From Diadophis punctatus similis (taxonomy: Eukaryota; Chordata; Lepidosauria; Squamata; Dipsadidae), in contig JALIGW010000005.1 of assembly GCA_023053685.1 (NCBI GenBank), forward strand, positions 27,534,001-27,598,000: DNA of 64,000 bases, written 5' to 3'. Below the pieces are notes generated by a model, which saw nothing but the letters and a program-made list of their open reading frames with translations, did no database searches and was not told the DNA's origin. This document shows, one piece after another, positions 10,715 through 23,373 of the stretch (positions are counted from its first letter, which is position 1; every line of letters begins with the position of its first letter). The translations under genes were made by a program, and so were the position numbers.

Positions 10715-12906
10715 ATTTATATGATATTTAATATTCTGTTTCCACAACAAGATTTTAATACCATTTTGATCACCCGAAACCACGTCTGAGATTTCAAGTG
10801 ATGCGCAGCATTTTCTACATGGAATTCATCTGAGCCTAGGTCCGCATCCCATTTATTAAAACATAATTTCAGCATTGGGTTAAATGTATTATTTAGGCTG
10901 GACATGGGGGGTGCTGCTTTTGTTTGTTTGCCTTGCTGACAAGAGATGAGAAACAAGAGAAAGAGAAACATTCTCCTTCCAAAACAGGTCTAATCAACCT
11001 ACTGGCTGAATTGCCTTAATATTGATAGAGCACTTTATCACCGCTAAACCCCTTCATATTTTGTTTACTTAAAGCTTGAGATGCTTGCAACTACTACTCA
11101 TGCTTTGAAAGTCAAGGAAATTGTAATTTAAGAAAGCAATCTTAAATATCACATTGTTTAAGATGGAATGATTGCTAGGTCTCATGTTCACTAACGGCTT
11201 TGATGGTCAAGCTCTGTGCAACAGTTTGCCTTGGCCCCTGTTGAATCGATTCATGTGTAAAAGACATAAAGCTCCCTCCAGATTCCATCTGTTATATTGC
11301 TTGTCCAAGCAGAAACCTGAGGGATTTCTCTATGCCGCATTGTGACATATAGCACTGCATGAATTAATCATATAAATGTAAAAATTAAACTAAAGAGAAC
11401 TCAAGCTGGTGACTTTGGGCCTTTATCCATCAGACATACAGTAATTAATTGTCAAAAATGGAAAAGATTGAAGATTGAGTCTGAAGGAGGCATACCTAAG
11501 TCTAACAAATACTTCTAATAAGTAAGGTGTTATTGAATCGGGAACAAAACCTGTCCTGCATTTCATTCAAGAAATGGATTTTATGCAGATATCAATTAAT
11601 CTTTTTATTATAAGATTAATATATAATAATATATATATTAACATATATAAATATATACTTGCAAAATAATATATGTTATTATTTGTAGCAAAACCAGTCC
11701 AGTACAAAAATAAATCAACCAAGCAAACTCCAAAAAGTAACATTAACAGTTTAACAGCTTAATTCATGGTATCATTCTGTTAACAAGGCTGGATATGACA
11801 TATTTTTATGGCTAATTTTTATCAATTAATGCACATATGACATTATGCCAAGGTTGCTTTTTATAGGGTTATGCACATGCAGTCATGACTGATAAAGAAG
11901 AGAAAAATGCAAATTAAGGAAAAGGAATTCATAAGAAGCCACCTGTTGAATCAGTATGCTATTAATTGAACTGGTCTAGTACTTGTGTCATAGAGTGGCC
12001 AAAGAAATGCATTCTAGAAGCTTACATATATGGAAAATGCCAACCTTTTTTCACTGTCACTTCCTAGCAGCTGATACAAAAAGCACATTGCCTCTGATTC
12101 CCTGCAAACACTGTTTATTCAACCCTAGAATTAATTTTTGAAATTCTCTTGCTTCGACTGGAGATAAGGATCTTTAGTAATTTAAAGGTCCATGGGCTTT
12201 TGAACAGGATAAATCTATGAGACAATGAAGAGAAGCTCACATGGAATCAGAATATATCACTGATACCTATCAGAAGTGTTCTGGTTCAGGTCTAATTCTA
12301 TCCTGTATTTATGACATGGAAAAGGAGATAACATTAAACTTCATTGGTGTACAATCTTCTAAAAATCCCAGGTAAAAGTAAGCATGATAGGCTAGTCAAC
12401 TGAAAATCCTGACATAACCTAAATGTTGTCTAGTTGGAGACTTATTTTCTATTCCAATTTCTTCATCTAGGAAGCTTTATGTAAAATTCAAAGGACGAGG
12501 CTTTAAACTTTTGTGTTGAAAGTCCAGGAATATCTATCTTAAATCATACTTGTGACCTGCATCACAAGAAACAAGTGTGCAATCAAGTAGTTATATATAC
12601 TGCAATGGTTTAAAGACAATTTTCTCTATTAAAGCAATGAAATCAGTGGAAATGGGGAATACAAGAAAGAAACCAAATAATATTAAAACAGTTCAAAAGA
12701 CTGAAATAGACATGAACATAAGCCTTGGACTTCTGTGGGAGGTATGGCAAATTGAAGAGGAGAAGATGGCTGAGGCAAACACCAAGGTATCAGGTTCCTT
12801 CAAACTGCTTTGGATAAGAAGAGAATAGGGGATTGGCCACTTATGCTCCAGTCAGCTGTCCCCCACAAGGAGATTGCAGGACAGTGGTGTTCTGCAGCTT
12901 TTTAAT
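10715..12906. other. Repeat-poor intergenic sequence
   Basis: No gene seen. The stretch 10980-11430 is unusually free of repeats and keeps mixed, non-decayed-looking sequence, so it is a candidate conserved noncoding element. A purely AT tract lies at 11619-11660. Confidence 0.45.
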
Positions 12907-13247
12907 CAGTGGTGGGATTCAAACATTTTTACTACCAGTTCTGTGGGCGTGGCTTGGTGGGTGTGGCATGGCTTGGTGGGTGTGGCTTGATGGGCATGGC
13001 AGGGGAAGGATACTGTAAAATCTCCATTCCTTTCCAACTCCAGGGAAAGGTTACTGCAAAATCCCCATTTCCTCCCGATCAGCTGGGACTCGGGAGGCAG
13101 AGAATAGATGGGAGCGGGGCCAGTCAGAGGTGGTATTTACCGGTTCTCCAAACTACTCAAAATTTCCGCTACCGGTTCTCCGAACTACTCAAAATTTTCC
13201 CTACCGGTTCTCCAGAACTGGTCAGAACCTGCTGAAACCCACCTCTG
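12907..13247. mobile_element. hAT-type MITE, 341 bp
   Basis: It begins CAGTGGTGGGATTC and ends with AACCCACCTCTG. The flanks are tttttaat (12899-12906) and ttttgaat (13248-13255), an 8-bp target duplication with 7 of 8 matching. Inside, a unit of about 32 bp beginning TACCGGTTCTCC is repeated in tandem at 13139-13220, and TGGGCGTGGCTTGGTGGGTG-type repeats lie on the left side. A short relative is at 37920-38107. Confidence 0.85.
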
Positions 13248-13729
13248 TTTTGAATGCCAGGAAATGATGGGATTAGCCATCACACTTGCAACCACAACAG
13301 AGATTTTTAAGGGGGACTGTTTGCAGACCTCATTTTCTAATCACTTTTAGAAATTGTTCATTAACAAACTGCTAAGCTATTAGACATCTTTGGCATGACA
13401 AGTTTGAAAAAGCAAGGTGAGTATCCCTTTAATATCCCTAAATGAAAGAAAGTGTTAATTATAAGCTTAAGAATTTAAGGAATCCTTAATTTCCTTAAAT
13501 TAAGGAATTTAAGTAAACAGAAAAAAGAAATAGGATCATGATCTTATCAAGTTATAAATAAACTAAGGGTCCAAATAAAATTGGAATATTGAAACCTTTA
13601 CATTAAGATGTTAATATTAATTATAAAGTAGTCATGGTGTATTGTGGAAAATAGATCCTGTTTTTTATAAGACACAATATAAATTATTTCATCATTTCAA
13701 AAACTGGATAGTAGATGGTCTAAAGATTT

Positions 13730-14580
13730 TAGGCAGGAGAAGATATGCAAGATGGTTATGACAATAAAAATACTAAAAAAGACTTTTGAAGAATGGAATC
13801 AGAAAATAGTAGCCAAATCTCAACAATGTCAACAATTATGTCTGGTTATGTGGACAGACTATGAACAAAAGATACGATATGATTAAAGAAATGTCAGATA
13901 CAGAACAAATGTTATCTGACAAATTAAAAATGTTATCAAAAGTGGATGTACAACCAGTAAGCCAACAGAGTGATTTAGAAAAGGGTATTTTACTGGATAG
14001 ACAAAAGAAACTGGATGAGGTTTTAAAATTTCAAAAGGAAATTTAAATGACAAACCAAGAGAGTGACCTGGATAATTTTTTTCCATTAGACTTACAAAAG
14101 AAACTGGTTAAAATCTTGAAAATTGTCCTGTGCAATGGAACGAAGAAATGAAATCAAATCCTATAACAATATTTGGAGAAACCAAATATTAAGACTATTA
14201 GAAGTAAAAAGAAGGGATATAAAGTTGGTTCATTTGACTGAGCTTAAAATAAGGTGTATTGTTACTTCTGGCTATCCTTTTTGGACTTTCTGCGAAACTA
14301 GAGCTGAAAATATGATGTTTTATGGATTTATTTCTAGATAAGAGATGGAGTACTTAATAAAGAGATAAATGTAACAGTAAGGAGTGAGAAGAGCTACTAA
14401 ATTTGTTTATACTGTGATGATGGTTGGAAGTCACTTCTCTATTTATTTTCTCTGTCTTCATTATATTCCTACCTTTTTCTTTTTCTTTTTGCTTTTCTTT
14501 TCCTTTTTCCTTTTTCCTCTTATTTTTTCTCTAACTTTAGTTTGTGTTGCATTTTATTATTAAAATTCTTCATAAAAATA
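13730..14580 (+). mobile_element. Probable L1-type LINE remnant (ORF1-like coiled coil)
   Basis: A lysine- and glutamate-rich, leucine-spaced frame (13861-14046) and continuing frames read like the coiled-coil part of a LINE ORF1. The segment ends in a pyrimidine-rich region and TTATTAAAATTC before unique sequence. No reverse transcriptase is visible. It may be a fragment or an ORF1-only derivative; the family was not identified. Confidence 0.35.
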
Positions 14581-14589
14581 TAGATGGAT

Positions 14590-15698
14590 GAGAGAGGGAG
14601 AGAAAGAGAGGGACATCAGAATAGTCCTTTATTTCCTGCTCAATTAGGGTTAATACATGTTCAGAGTTCATCGTAGAGACGATATCTGGGGAATGATAAT
14701 CTGAGAATTCTGCTTGAATTTATTATTCATTTAATTCTTGGATTTATACTCTACCTTATCATTCAATAGGATCTCTTTCATCACTACTAAGGAGTAGTGC
14801 TAGCACCAACATTGGCACAAGTATTCTCTACTTCACCTTTTCAAAAAAGGAACGAATAATTTGTAAACAAATAACTTAATTTCCATCAGTTGTGACATTG
14901 TTTTTGTTTAAACATGCAATCTTTGTTCGAAGGTATTTTATCTGGTCTCAGCAGGCTAAATGTCCTATATGATACAATATTATTATTTTTATAGTAAAAG
15001 CCAAATGCCTGATTTCTCTCTCCTTGGGGCAATAGATGTAAATGAAAATGTCAGACGTAATGTGTCTGTTGTCATTCTCATATTGCAATTAAATATAACA
15101 CAGGAGATTTCAAAGAAATAGCTGCCAGTTCTCTTTAGTCAAATATTCCCTTTGATGATATGGGGGAATCTCAGATTTATAAATAACTTGTTTACTTACG
15201 CTTGTGTTTCCAAGTTCCCAACAACAGCAAGATTCTGCATTGCATACCTTATTCTTTGTAATTTGCATTTTCAAACATAATCCAACTACAATATCAGTAG
15301 GCTTCATCCAGGGCAGGACTGAGCCGGAGTCCATTATCCCACCTAGCAGAATAAACAAGAGGCATAAATGATTTTCCATTGCCATTGACTGACACCACTA
15401 TATTTTGTATGCAGGTCATTGTTGCATCTCAGAATGTCTTCATGCTGCTATGTTTGATTGCAATAGTCCCTTCTCCATTAGATGCCCCATTCCCAAACTT
15501 TTGCTGCAAACAGTGCACGCTCAGACTCCATTCATGTGAATGGTTCTAATGCTTAAGGCTCTAATCTCCTGGTTTCATTTAAGTTCACTTAAACTAATCA
15601 AGACCAATGGGTCATCTTTAACTTTTAAAAAAAGTGCTGGTAGCTTAGAAAAGCATAGGAACAGTTTTCTATGTGCAAGATACACAGGAGATGTGCAA
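14590..15698. other. Intergenic sequence, nothing recognised
   Basis: AT-rich sequence without a supported gene, RNA or repeat family. Confidence 0.45.
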
Positions 15699-15940
15699 GA
15701 GTCGTGGTGGCGCAGTAGTTTGAATGCAGTACTGCAGGCTAATTCTGCCGGCTGCCAGCAGTTTGGCACTTCGATTCTCACTGGCTGAAGGTCGACTCAG
15801 CCTTCCATCCTTCCGAGGTCGATAAAATGAGGACCCAGATTGTTGGGGACAATAGGCTGACTCTGTAAATGGCTTAGAGGGGACTGAAAAGCATTGTGAA
15901 GTGGTATATAAGTCTCAGCGCTATTGGTATTGCTATCTAT
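15699..15940 (+). mobile_element. tRNA-derived SINE (Squam1/Sauria type)
   Basis: The head TGGTGGCGCAGTAGTTTGAA resembles a tRNA A box, a degenerate B box follows, then the conserved body GACTCAGCCTTCCATCCTTC and ATGAGGACCCAGATTGTTGG, and a tail ending TATATAAGTCTCAGCGCTAT. Near full length. Confidence 0.85.
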
Positions 15941-16377
15941 ATAGATATAAAGGTGCATTTATGCTATTTTTGGGACAGATCAACACCAACACCATTACCA
16001 TGCCAATCTTGCTTTGCAGTTTAATCTTGGGATGACTTTATTTCTTGACTCAATCTCTTGTCAGTTGTAGCTCAGAAGTTATTAAGTATCCACTCTACCA
16101 GAGGACAATGCTGCAGGGCAAATGTACCATAATTTGAAATGGCATCATGTACATTACCATCCTTCATTAAATCTAATGTTACTAAAGTTCAGCACTGCCT
16201 TCCAATCCTCAGATTATTAAAGGAGAGATGAGGAGGTTTGGCTCTTATCTTTTTTCCCCTCTACTTTTGCATGATTAAAAATTAACAACTAGAAAAGCAT
16301 CATTAATAAAAGTTGAAGAAAACTCAAAACTAAACAATTTTTTAAAAAATACATTACATTGGGAAGAGAGCCATGCA

Positions 16378-17900
16378 TTTTTTTTTCATTTTATTGATCA
16401 ATGTTATTAAATTTCAAAGAGGTAAAATATAGATAACAGAACAGAAAAAAATTGGCAGGGAAGAGAGCGCAAAGAGAAAAAGTTTAAAAAGTGGCAAGAA
16501 AAAAAATCATGGGGAAAAAATTCACTTCCAATTTTCTTCAATACACATACGAATTAAAATAACCTCTTATTCTGAGTTATAACAAAACATAGAAACATCA
16601 TATAAAAATACAAATTAAACAATCAAAACAGCATATAACAAAACAACTTTTGATTATAAGTTTAAATATAAAGAATATACAATATACATGTCTAATAACA
16701 GTAAAATGTACAATAATTTTATAATCATAACATCTAATAATCAAACCCTAATTTTTATCTTTCTCAAACAAGAAGTCCAAAAATGGTCTCCAAGTAGAAA
16801 CAAAGCTAGACAGACTTTTATCTTTCACCAAAGGAGTCAGTTTTGCCATCCCTGCCTGTTCCATTAATTTCAGAACCCACTCTTCAATTGTGGGAATTTG
16901 TGCGTGTCTGTCTACTTCTGTGCATAGAAAAGTTTTTCTAGCATGGTTATGCATAGAAACAAATATCCCATCTTTTCTTTCAATTTGCTTATCCATGATA
17001 CCTAAAACAAAGTTTTAGTCAGTTCAGTTTTACATCCATTTTTAATATTTTCTTAATCAAAAAACAGATCTGATTCCTATACTGTTGGGAAGTCTTACAT
17101 GTCCATCAAAGATGATAAAAGATGTTTCCACACTGATTACATTTTCAATACTCATTTTATATTCCCTTATACCTTTTTGACAATGACTCAGGAGGTAAAA
17201 TACATCATCACTGTGACACATCATTTTATAAGAAAAAAATATTTTAAATTATAGTTCAGTGAAAATTTCAAAATCTACTGTACATATTTTTGCATTGATC
17301 AAGCATAATATTTTATCCAAAGTTTTTTGTCCATTTAATTATATACTCTTTAACATTTTCATCCTCCTGGTTCATTTTTGCCAACAATTTATATACTTTG
17401 GCAATAATGTTCATCATTAATACATAAATTCCTTTCAAAATCTGTTTCTTCATCTGCAAAACCATTTTTTAAATCCAGTTTAAATCTTTGTGCTAATTGT
17501 GAATAGCCAAACCATTGACAAATATAACCCTCCATTTCCAACTATTCTCTTGTTTTCAAGCTAGGTTCTCCTTCAGTAAAGATCACCATAAGTCAACCAG
17601 GTTTGTCTAACTATCATTTCTCTTCTTGCCAAGAGAAGCAAAATCCTTAAAAACACACACTCAATTTTGCTGACTAATAGCCATTATAAATAAAATTGAA
17701 ATTGACATATTTCTCACCCAACAAAAAGTATACAGATGAAAATAATATATTGGGAATAATATTAATATGATGAACAATTATTATAAATGGTGAGTAAATT
17801 TGTCTGAATTTATCCATTGTACAGTTTTTCAATTCTTTGCTAGTATATTAACTTTTTAGCCAAAGCTGTTTCTCATGTCTTTAATCCCAATCAACCAATG
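16378..17900 (-). mobile_element. L1-type LINE, ORF2 3' part
   Basis: The minus strand encodes the C-terminus of an L1-like polymerase: IPTIEEWVLKLMEQAGMAKL then VSTWRPFLDFLFEKDKN at 16996-16748. Upstream the frame is decayed, with a recognisable cysteine/histidine segment near CHSDDVFYLLSHC. The 3' end is marked by a T run at 16379-16387, the poly(A) tail read from the plus strand. 5' truncated. Confidence 0.65.
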
Positions 17901-17904
17901 AAAG

Positions 17905-18147
17905 TTGAAGCAATAGCATTTAGACTTACAGTATATACTGCTTCACAGTGCTTTACAGCTCTCTCTAAGCAGTTTACAGAGTCAGCATATTGCCCTGACA
18001 ATCTGGGGTCCTTATTTTACCCACCTCGGATAGATGGAAGGCTGAGCCAACCTTGAGCCGGTCAGGATCGAAGGAATCAAACTCCTGGCAATGTGAGCAG
18101 AGTTAGCTGAAATACTGCATTCTAACCACTGTGCCACCACCTCATTG
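17905..18147 (-). mobile_element. tRNA-derived SINE (Squam1/Sauria type)
   Basis: Reverse copy: the tail lies on the left (AATAGCATTTAGACTTACAG) and the tRNA-like head on the right (ACCACTGTGCCACCACC). It abuts a SINE of another family. Confidence 0.8.
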
Positions 18148-18149
18148 TA

Positions 18150-18362
18150 CTTTGGTTTCTCCAAGTTTCTTATAATTATCAAAAAGCTGGCCACCTCCCT
18201 CCTATTTTCCCCACAACCACAACAACAACCTTGTGAGAAACAAAGTGATTGGCCCAAAGTCAAACAGCTGGCTTGTATGGCCTAAGGTGGGACTTGAATT
18301 CACAGTCTCTCGCTTTTCAGCCTGGTGCCTTAGTCACTAGACTAGACCAAACTGGCTCTCTT
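18150..18362 (-). mobile_element. Second tRNA-derived SINE family with MIR-like middle
   Basis: Read on the minus strand, it starts GAGAGCCAGTTTGGTCTAG (A-box-like), has a B-box-like GAATTCAAGTCCCACC, and continues through TTGGGCCAATCACTTTG and GGGGAAAATAGGAGGG. A plus-strand relative lies at 36240-36415. The family name is not certain. Confidence 0.6.
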
Positions 18363-19110
18363 TTGTGGCGCTACCTTAGCTGGCGGTTTTTTTAATAGAA
18401 GAATATGAATTGATACTTTTGGCAGAGCAACTAATTCTAAGCATGAACAAGCTTCATAAGACGGCTATCAGCTTTCAGAAATAGGCTCTTTAACCTATCT
18501 AGTCACCTCCTTTCATTAGCAGCCTTGATTGCAGGTTCCTGTTTCTGCATGAAATCATATAATCAATGAAATGGATAAAATGTCCTTTCTTGTGCCTTCA
18601 AAAAGGTACCATTTTCTGGGAGTCAAATGACACAACAGAAGATACTTTGACCTGCCTTTTGACTCCTAGTCTAGCATACCATGACTGAAAAAATCCTATG
18701 TAAGAGAAATTATTTCAAAAGGCTCTCAGTAAGAATGTTCACTTAGAGACAGTTTATATGTCATGACTAAATTTATCACGTTTTTAATATTCAAGGACAT
18801 AAGCGGTGTTGTTGTTTTATAAATGTTGATGATCATTGCTAACAAATTGCTAACAAATGATGTGCTTCACACTTCTGTATGCAAATGCTGTATGCAAATG
18901 CTGAATGAGTCTGGTAGTTCTCTGAAATAGTCTTCCAGTTGGAATCAGACAGGTCCCTCCATTGACTGCCTTCAAGTAGATGTTGAAAATAGAGTTATTT
19001 CCTGAAAACTGAGAAATTGCCAGCTATTTATGATCGATATTAAATTTTTGATGATAAGGATTATTATACTTTCAGATTATAGTATAGTTAATACTATTAT
19101 AATACACATA
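18363..19110. other. Intergenic sequence, nothing recognised
   Basis: AT-rich and without supported features. Confidence 0.45.
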
Positions 19111-19479
19111 CCTCCCTACGACCAGTTAGGTCCCACAGAGTTGGTCTCCTCCAGGTCCCATCAACCAAGCAATGGCGGTTGGCGGGACCACGGGGGACAG
19201 CTTTCTCTGTGGGAGCTCCCTCTCTTTGGAACCAACTACCGCCAGAGATCCGGACTATCCCCACCCTATTGGCCTTCTGTAAAGCCATTAAAATCTGGCT
19301 CTTCCGGCAGGCGTATGAATGATGGGAAATGTTTTTAATTTTTATATGTATTTTTAATTGTTTTCTATTGTTGTTTTAAATTGATTGTTCATCTTTATGT
19401 TGTACGCCACCCTGAGTTCATCGGGAGATGGGCGGCCTATAAGATCGAACAAATACTGTAAATAAATAATAAATAAATT
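19111..19479 (+). mobile_element. CR1/L2-group LINE tail
   Basis: Same family as 6190-6590: the C-terminal peptide (FGTNYRQRSGLSPPYWPSVK in a shifted frame), a 3' UTR with TTGTACGCCACCCTGAGTTC, then an AAAT-type tail. Confidence 0.8.
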
Positions 19480-19665
19480 TGGAAGCATCTTACATCATGC
19501 AAATAGAGAGACTAGGGATTTTGTATGTGTGTGTAACAAGAAAGTAATATAATAAACAAATATTACTGGGTAGAATACAGCACATGTATAATATTGTTTA
19601 TGCTTACATTTGGCAGTGAAAGAGGCAAAATTGGTAACAGCTGTGCCAATTTGTGTATTAGCCTA

Positions 19666-20521
19666 CAGGGAGTTCTTGACTTACAACTGGTTGTTTAACA
19701 AGCTATTGACAATCATGAAGGTCTGGAATGGGTGCTTTACAACCTATAAAGCATTTCTGACCATCATTAAATGTTGTGCCAATCTTCCAAATCACATGAA
19801 TGCATTTCCAGTGCTTGGCAGCTTTTCACATTTTCAAATGGTGGGCAGGGTCTTTTGATCACTTGCAATCTTCTCTGCCGGCTTTTCCCAGAAAGTCAAT
19901 GGGGAAGTCAGCAGGAAAGGCAGCAAGTGGAGAGCACATTGATTTTGAGATCTATTCAGTAGTGGGTTCTAAAACCCTTTACTACCGGTTTGCACGCGCT
20001 TGTGCGCAGACGCAACACTACTGCACATGTGCAGAAGCATCCGGGCATGTAGGCGGAGCCTCCCGCCGCCAGCACTACCAGTTCTTAGAATCGGGCAGAA
20101 TCAGGAGCAACCCACCACTGGATCTATTCCTTCAGCACACCAAGGAACTTCCCCTCCTCTCCACACTGGTGGAAAAGACCTCAAATCTGGCAAAAACACT
20201 AGTACCATTGTTCTGAGCTTTTCAAAATGATGGGGTTCCCTAGCATTTTAATTTCTGCCTCTGTGGAGTGGAAAATGTTAGCAAACACCATTATTTTCAC
20301 TATCATTCTTCCCAATGAGGCAGGAAAAGGACCCAGGACTCCTATGTATTGAGGGAGGCCATTGCACCACGCCTGGGAGGTTGGATCCTCTCCCTGGCAC
20401 TCTGCTCTGGGAGAGCCAGAATTGTGGTCATTGAGCAAGGAGGCACATCTCTCTTAATAACCACTACACTCAATGCCCAAAATTCCAGGCCCAATTGTGG
20501 TTGTAAGTGGAGGACTACCTG
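19666..20521. mobile_element. TA-flanked MITE (CAGGTAGTCC family), with hAT insertion
   Basis: The left end CAGGGAGTTCTTGACTTAC and the right end GTAAGTGGAGGACTACCTG are inverted, with TA at both borders (19664-19665, 20522-20523). Two further copies lie at 46837-47220 and 50225-50612. This copy is longer than the other two, partly because a hAT MITE (19957-20120) sits inside it; the rest of the extra length is not explained. Confidence 0.6.
19957..20120. mobile_element. hAT-type MITE, 164 bp, exact 8-bp duplication
   Basis: Ends CAGTAGTGGGTTCT and AGCAACCCACCACTG. Both flanks are gatctatt (19949-19956 and 20121-20128), an exact 8-bp target duplication. The CpG-rich interior carries GAACCGGT-type motifs. 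A related copy is at 54452-54590 in the opposite orientation. Confidence 0.92.
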
Positions 20522-20523
20522 TA

Positions 20524-21280
20524 TACTACTGTACATGAAAACATTTGGCAAGCTACAGGTGAATTGGCCACATACACCTAATATTTATCTACCAATCTCC
20601 CTAACTTGGTATCTTGTAGATGTATTGGATTGCAATTTCTGTAATCACTGTTTTGGGGAAAAGAGTAATAGCCATTTGAAACATAAAGAATATTTTCTAT
20701 CATGGTCTGACCATGACATTGTGCCCATTTTGTTGGTTGCCAGTTGGTTTCTGCGAAGCTCACTTGGCTATTTTACCTCCATTATTTATGGAAACAAACA
20801 CTTCACTTCAACAAAACAAAATTTCCTTTGTGATCCATATTATGCTGGTGAGCTATATTCACTCCTTGTTTTTATCATTCTTATTTATGTAGCCAGAGGA
20901 TTGTAAATTGATTTTTCAAAACTAAGTGAAGTTTGATGTGCTGATTATGCTTATAGGCTATTTCATTTGAACAAATCTGGTTCAATGACAAAAGAGGGGG
21001 GAAACCATTAAGAGCGCTATCATTTGCTGCCAAAGGGTTTCTGCTCTGATGCCTGACGTGTGTTTTGCTCCTCAAAGGAACCCCTACAAGATCACTCAAT
21101 CATGGTTAAAGAACCCTTTTAATATTTTCTAACCAGAGTTGCATAACAATTCAAAAGCTGGTGTTTAGTCCTGCACACTTCCCAACAGAAGGACCATCTT
21201 AAGATATTTTGCTACCTACACCTCCTGTCCATTAAGATATATTGAGAGCTAATTCTTTATTCCACATCACCAAGGGAACA
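20524..21280. other. Intergenic sequence, nothing recognised
   Basis: An open frame runs across the MITE border into this stretch but has no recognisable domain, so it is not called. Confidence 0.4.
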
Positions 21281-21469
21281 ATGTCCAACATTAGAGGAAA
21301 AACAGTCTCATTTTGATGACTGCAGAACAAACTTGAGGGCATATATATATAGCATTCTGTCCATCAGGAGTTTCCTGCTGTTCTATTACCATTCCATCTG
21401 ATGTCTTTCTCATACTGTGGTCAAAGATATGGACCTCATCATTTATTGCCATTGAATCCAACAAGTATT

Positions 21470-21850
21470 CTACCTCCCTTATGGCATACCTAACTAAACT
21501 CAAAGTTCCTAAACATCAGAGGGCCTTTATTCTGGCACAATGTCATGCCTTCTCCTCAACTGTCCTTGAAGGCCAATACAGAAGGAATGCTTGCCTGAGA
21601 GACAATGGCCCTCTGACTCTGGACACACAGAAACGAACACTTTCTCCAGTGCTTGTGTTATGGAGATATTTATACTAGCCTCATCTCATCATTACTGCAT
21701 GAGTACCCAGTTTTACAGCTTCATGCTGATCTATGAAACCAATCCTGCTACAACATACAGTATTGCTGCAGGATTGGTACAGATTCTGCTCAGCAGCACT
21801 CAAAATTTGTCATATGATGACCTGCACCATAAACTAAACTAAATGAACAC
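21470..21850 (+). mobile_element. Degraded LINE polymerase C-terminus
   Basis: In mixed plus frames the peptides HQRAFILAQCHAFSSTVLEG, CPSDSGHTETNTFSSACV and YETNPATTYSIAAGLVQIL appear in the order found at the end of some squamate LINE polymerases, which carry a Cys/His cluster there. Frameshifted. Clade not determined. Confidence 0.4.
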
Positions 21851-22949
21851 CTAGTCTGTCTTATTACAGTGTTGTGCAAAAATATGTTATGTGAGTTCCA
21901 ATTTTGCTGCATGGCACACAGTGGTGGAACCTCATGTAAACAGAGGGATGTAAATACATATCCAATATCTGTTGAATACACTCTTAGACCAGTTGCTTCT
22001 TTATCTTCTAACTCAGCCAGAAACTGTTCCCAACAACGCTGCCTATGGGGCATAAACTGAAGCTAAGCAACAAGCATTATTATTAGGGCTTCTCTGAGAA
22101 TTTGAAAAAGGAAGCTGCTATGCCTTCCTTCCCCTTAGCCCAGTACTCTAATAAGCAGTAGCTACAATAAGGATTGTAGGCTAAATAGACCACATTCACC
22201 CATAGCATTAAACCTTCATAAAGGTTTGGATTTTGCAATGTGGATTTTGCTCTATTGTATCCCAGGAAGTTGTGGTTTATTAAGTTAATCAAATAAATGG
22301 CGGGTTACCATCACCAGTGACTGTGATTGCCTATGATCACACATATCCAGACTAGGATTTCAATCATTATTTATTACATATGGTTATCTGGCAAAACAAT
22401 GGGCTGCTCATTCACCTAAGTAAGCCCCTACAATTAATCACATCATCTCAACATACTCAATAGTGCTTACTCTTGAATTCTTCCCCAATAGAGGTTTCTT
22501 CAGTGCGAAATGGGACAGTTCATCTCATATGCTTGGCCACCCCTCTTTCTCCATGAGCTTTCCTCCCTCGGGTGATTCTCCGCTGACTATTCTCCTTGGC
22601 TGACATGCCCCCGCTGATTCGCCCTGGGCAATGGGTCACGTCCCCTCCGTCCCACGCGCTTCAGCATGGCCCATTCACAGAAGGACGGTTCCTCCTGGGT
22701 TTTTCACCACCCGGAACAGTTAGGCACCAACCAATTGGCTAGTTTCCAATGCCAGCAGCCTTTTTAGGAGAAGGAACATGAGGGGATAGCCTTCCTCTCT
22801 CTCTCTCTCTCTCCCCCCCTCCCCCTGCCTCCTTTTCTCCCCCTTTTGGAGTATGGATAAAGAGGTGCCCTAAAGTGTAGAATTCTGCTATTCGATTCCT
22901 GATGAGGAATCCTGATGGTTCCTCATCAGGAATATGATGATGATGATGA
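21851..22949. other. Intergenic sequence with stem-loop and inverted-repeat arm
   Basis: A moderately GC-rich block at 22540-22760 contains CCAATTGG and a TTTTTAGG motif. It carries one arm (22562-22601) of an inverted repeat whose partner is at 23779-23818. A CT run lies at 22794-22813. A stem with 15-bp perfect arms (22895-22909, 22919-22933) and a 9-nt loop follows, and then short GAT repeats at 22934-22949. Confidence 0.6.
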
Positions 22950-23312
22950 TTTAATTTAATTTAATTTAATAAACGCTCTTATAGGCCGCCCAATCCCGTG
23001 GGACTCAGGGCGGCGTACAACATGGATAAGAAACGTACAGTAAAAACAATTATCATAGTTTAAAAATTAAAAAGCATAATTAAAACATTATAAAAACAAC
23101 ATTCATGGGGGGAGTCTGATCTTCCTATTCACCCCGCCTGCCGGAAGAGCCAAGTTTTTATGGATTTACGGAAGGCCAGCAGGGTGGGGATAGTTCGGAT
23201 CTCTGGTGGGAGTTGGTTCCAGAGGGACGGGGCTCCCAAAGAGAAGGCCCTCCCCCGTGGCCCCGCCAACTGACATTGTTTGGCCGATGGGACCCAGAGG
23301 AGGCCCTCTCTG
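22950..23312 (-). mobile_element. CR1/L2-group LINE tail, flanked by GAT repeats
   Basis: Reverse copy of the 6190-6590 family: a TTTAA-type tail at the left, GCCGCCCAATCCCGTGGGAC, then the C-terminal coding part (minus-strand peptide pattern LEP-P-IRTIPTLLAFRK). GAT repeats lie immediately on both sides. Confidence 0.8.
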
Positions 23313-23364
<52 letters not shown>

Positions 23365-23373
23365 AATGATGAT
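23313..23373 (+). repeat. (GAT)n microsatellite
   Basis: About 20 units with one GATAAT interruption. The frame across it encodes poly-Asp and is not a gene. Confidence 0.97.

Noticed and set aside
20349..20906. 185-codon plus-strand frame
   Set aside because: It starts inside a MITE and leaves it, has no domain, and no splice or codon pattern supports it.
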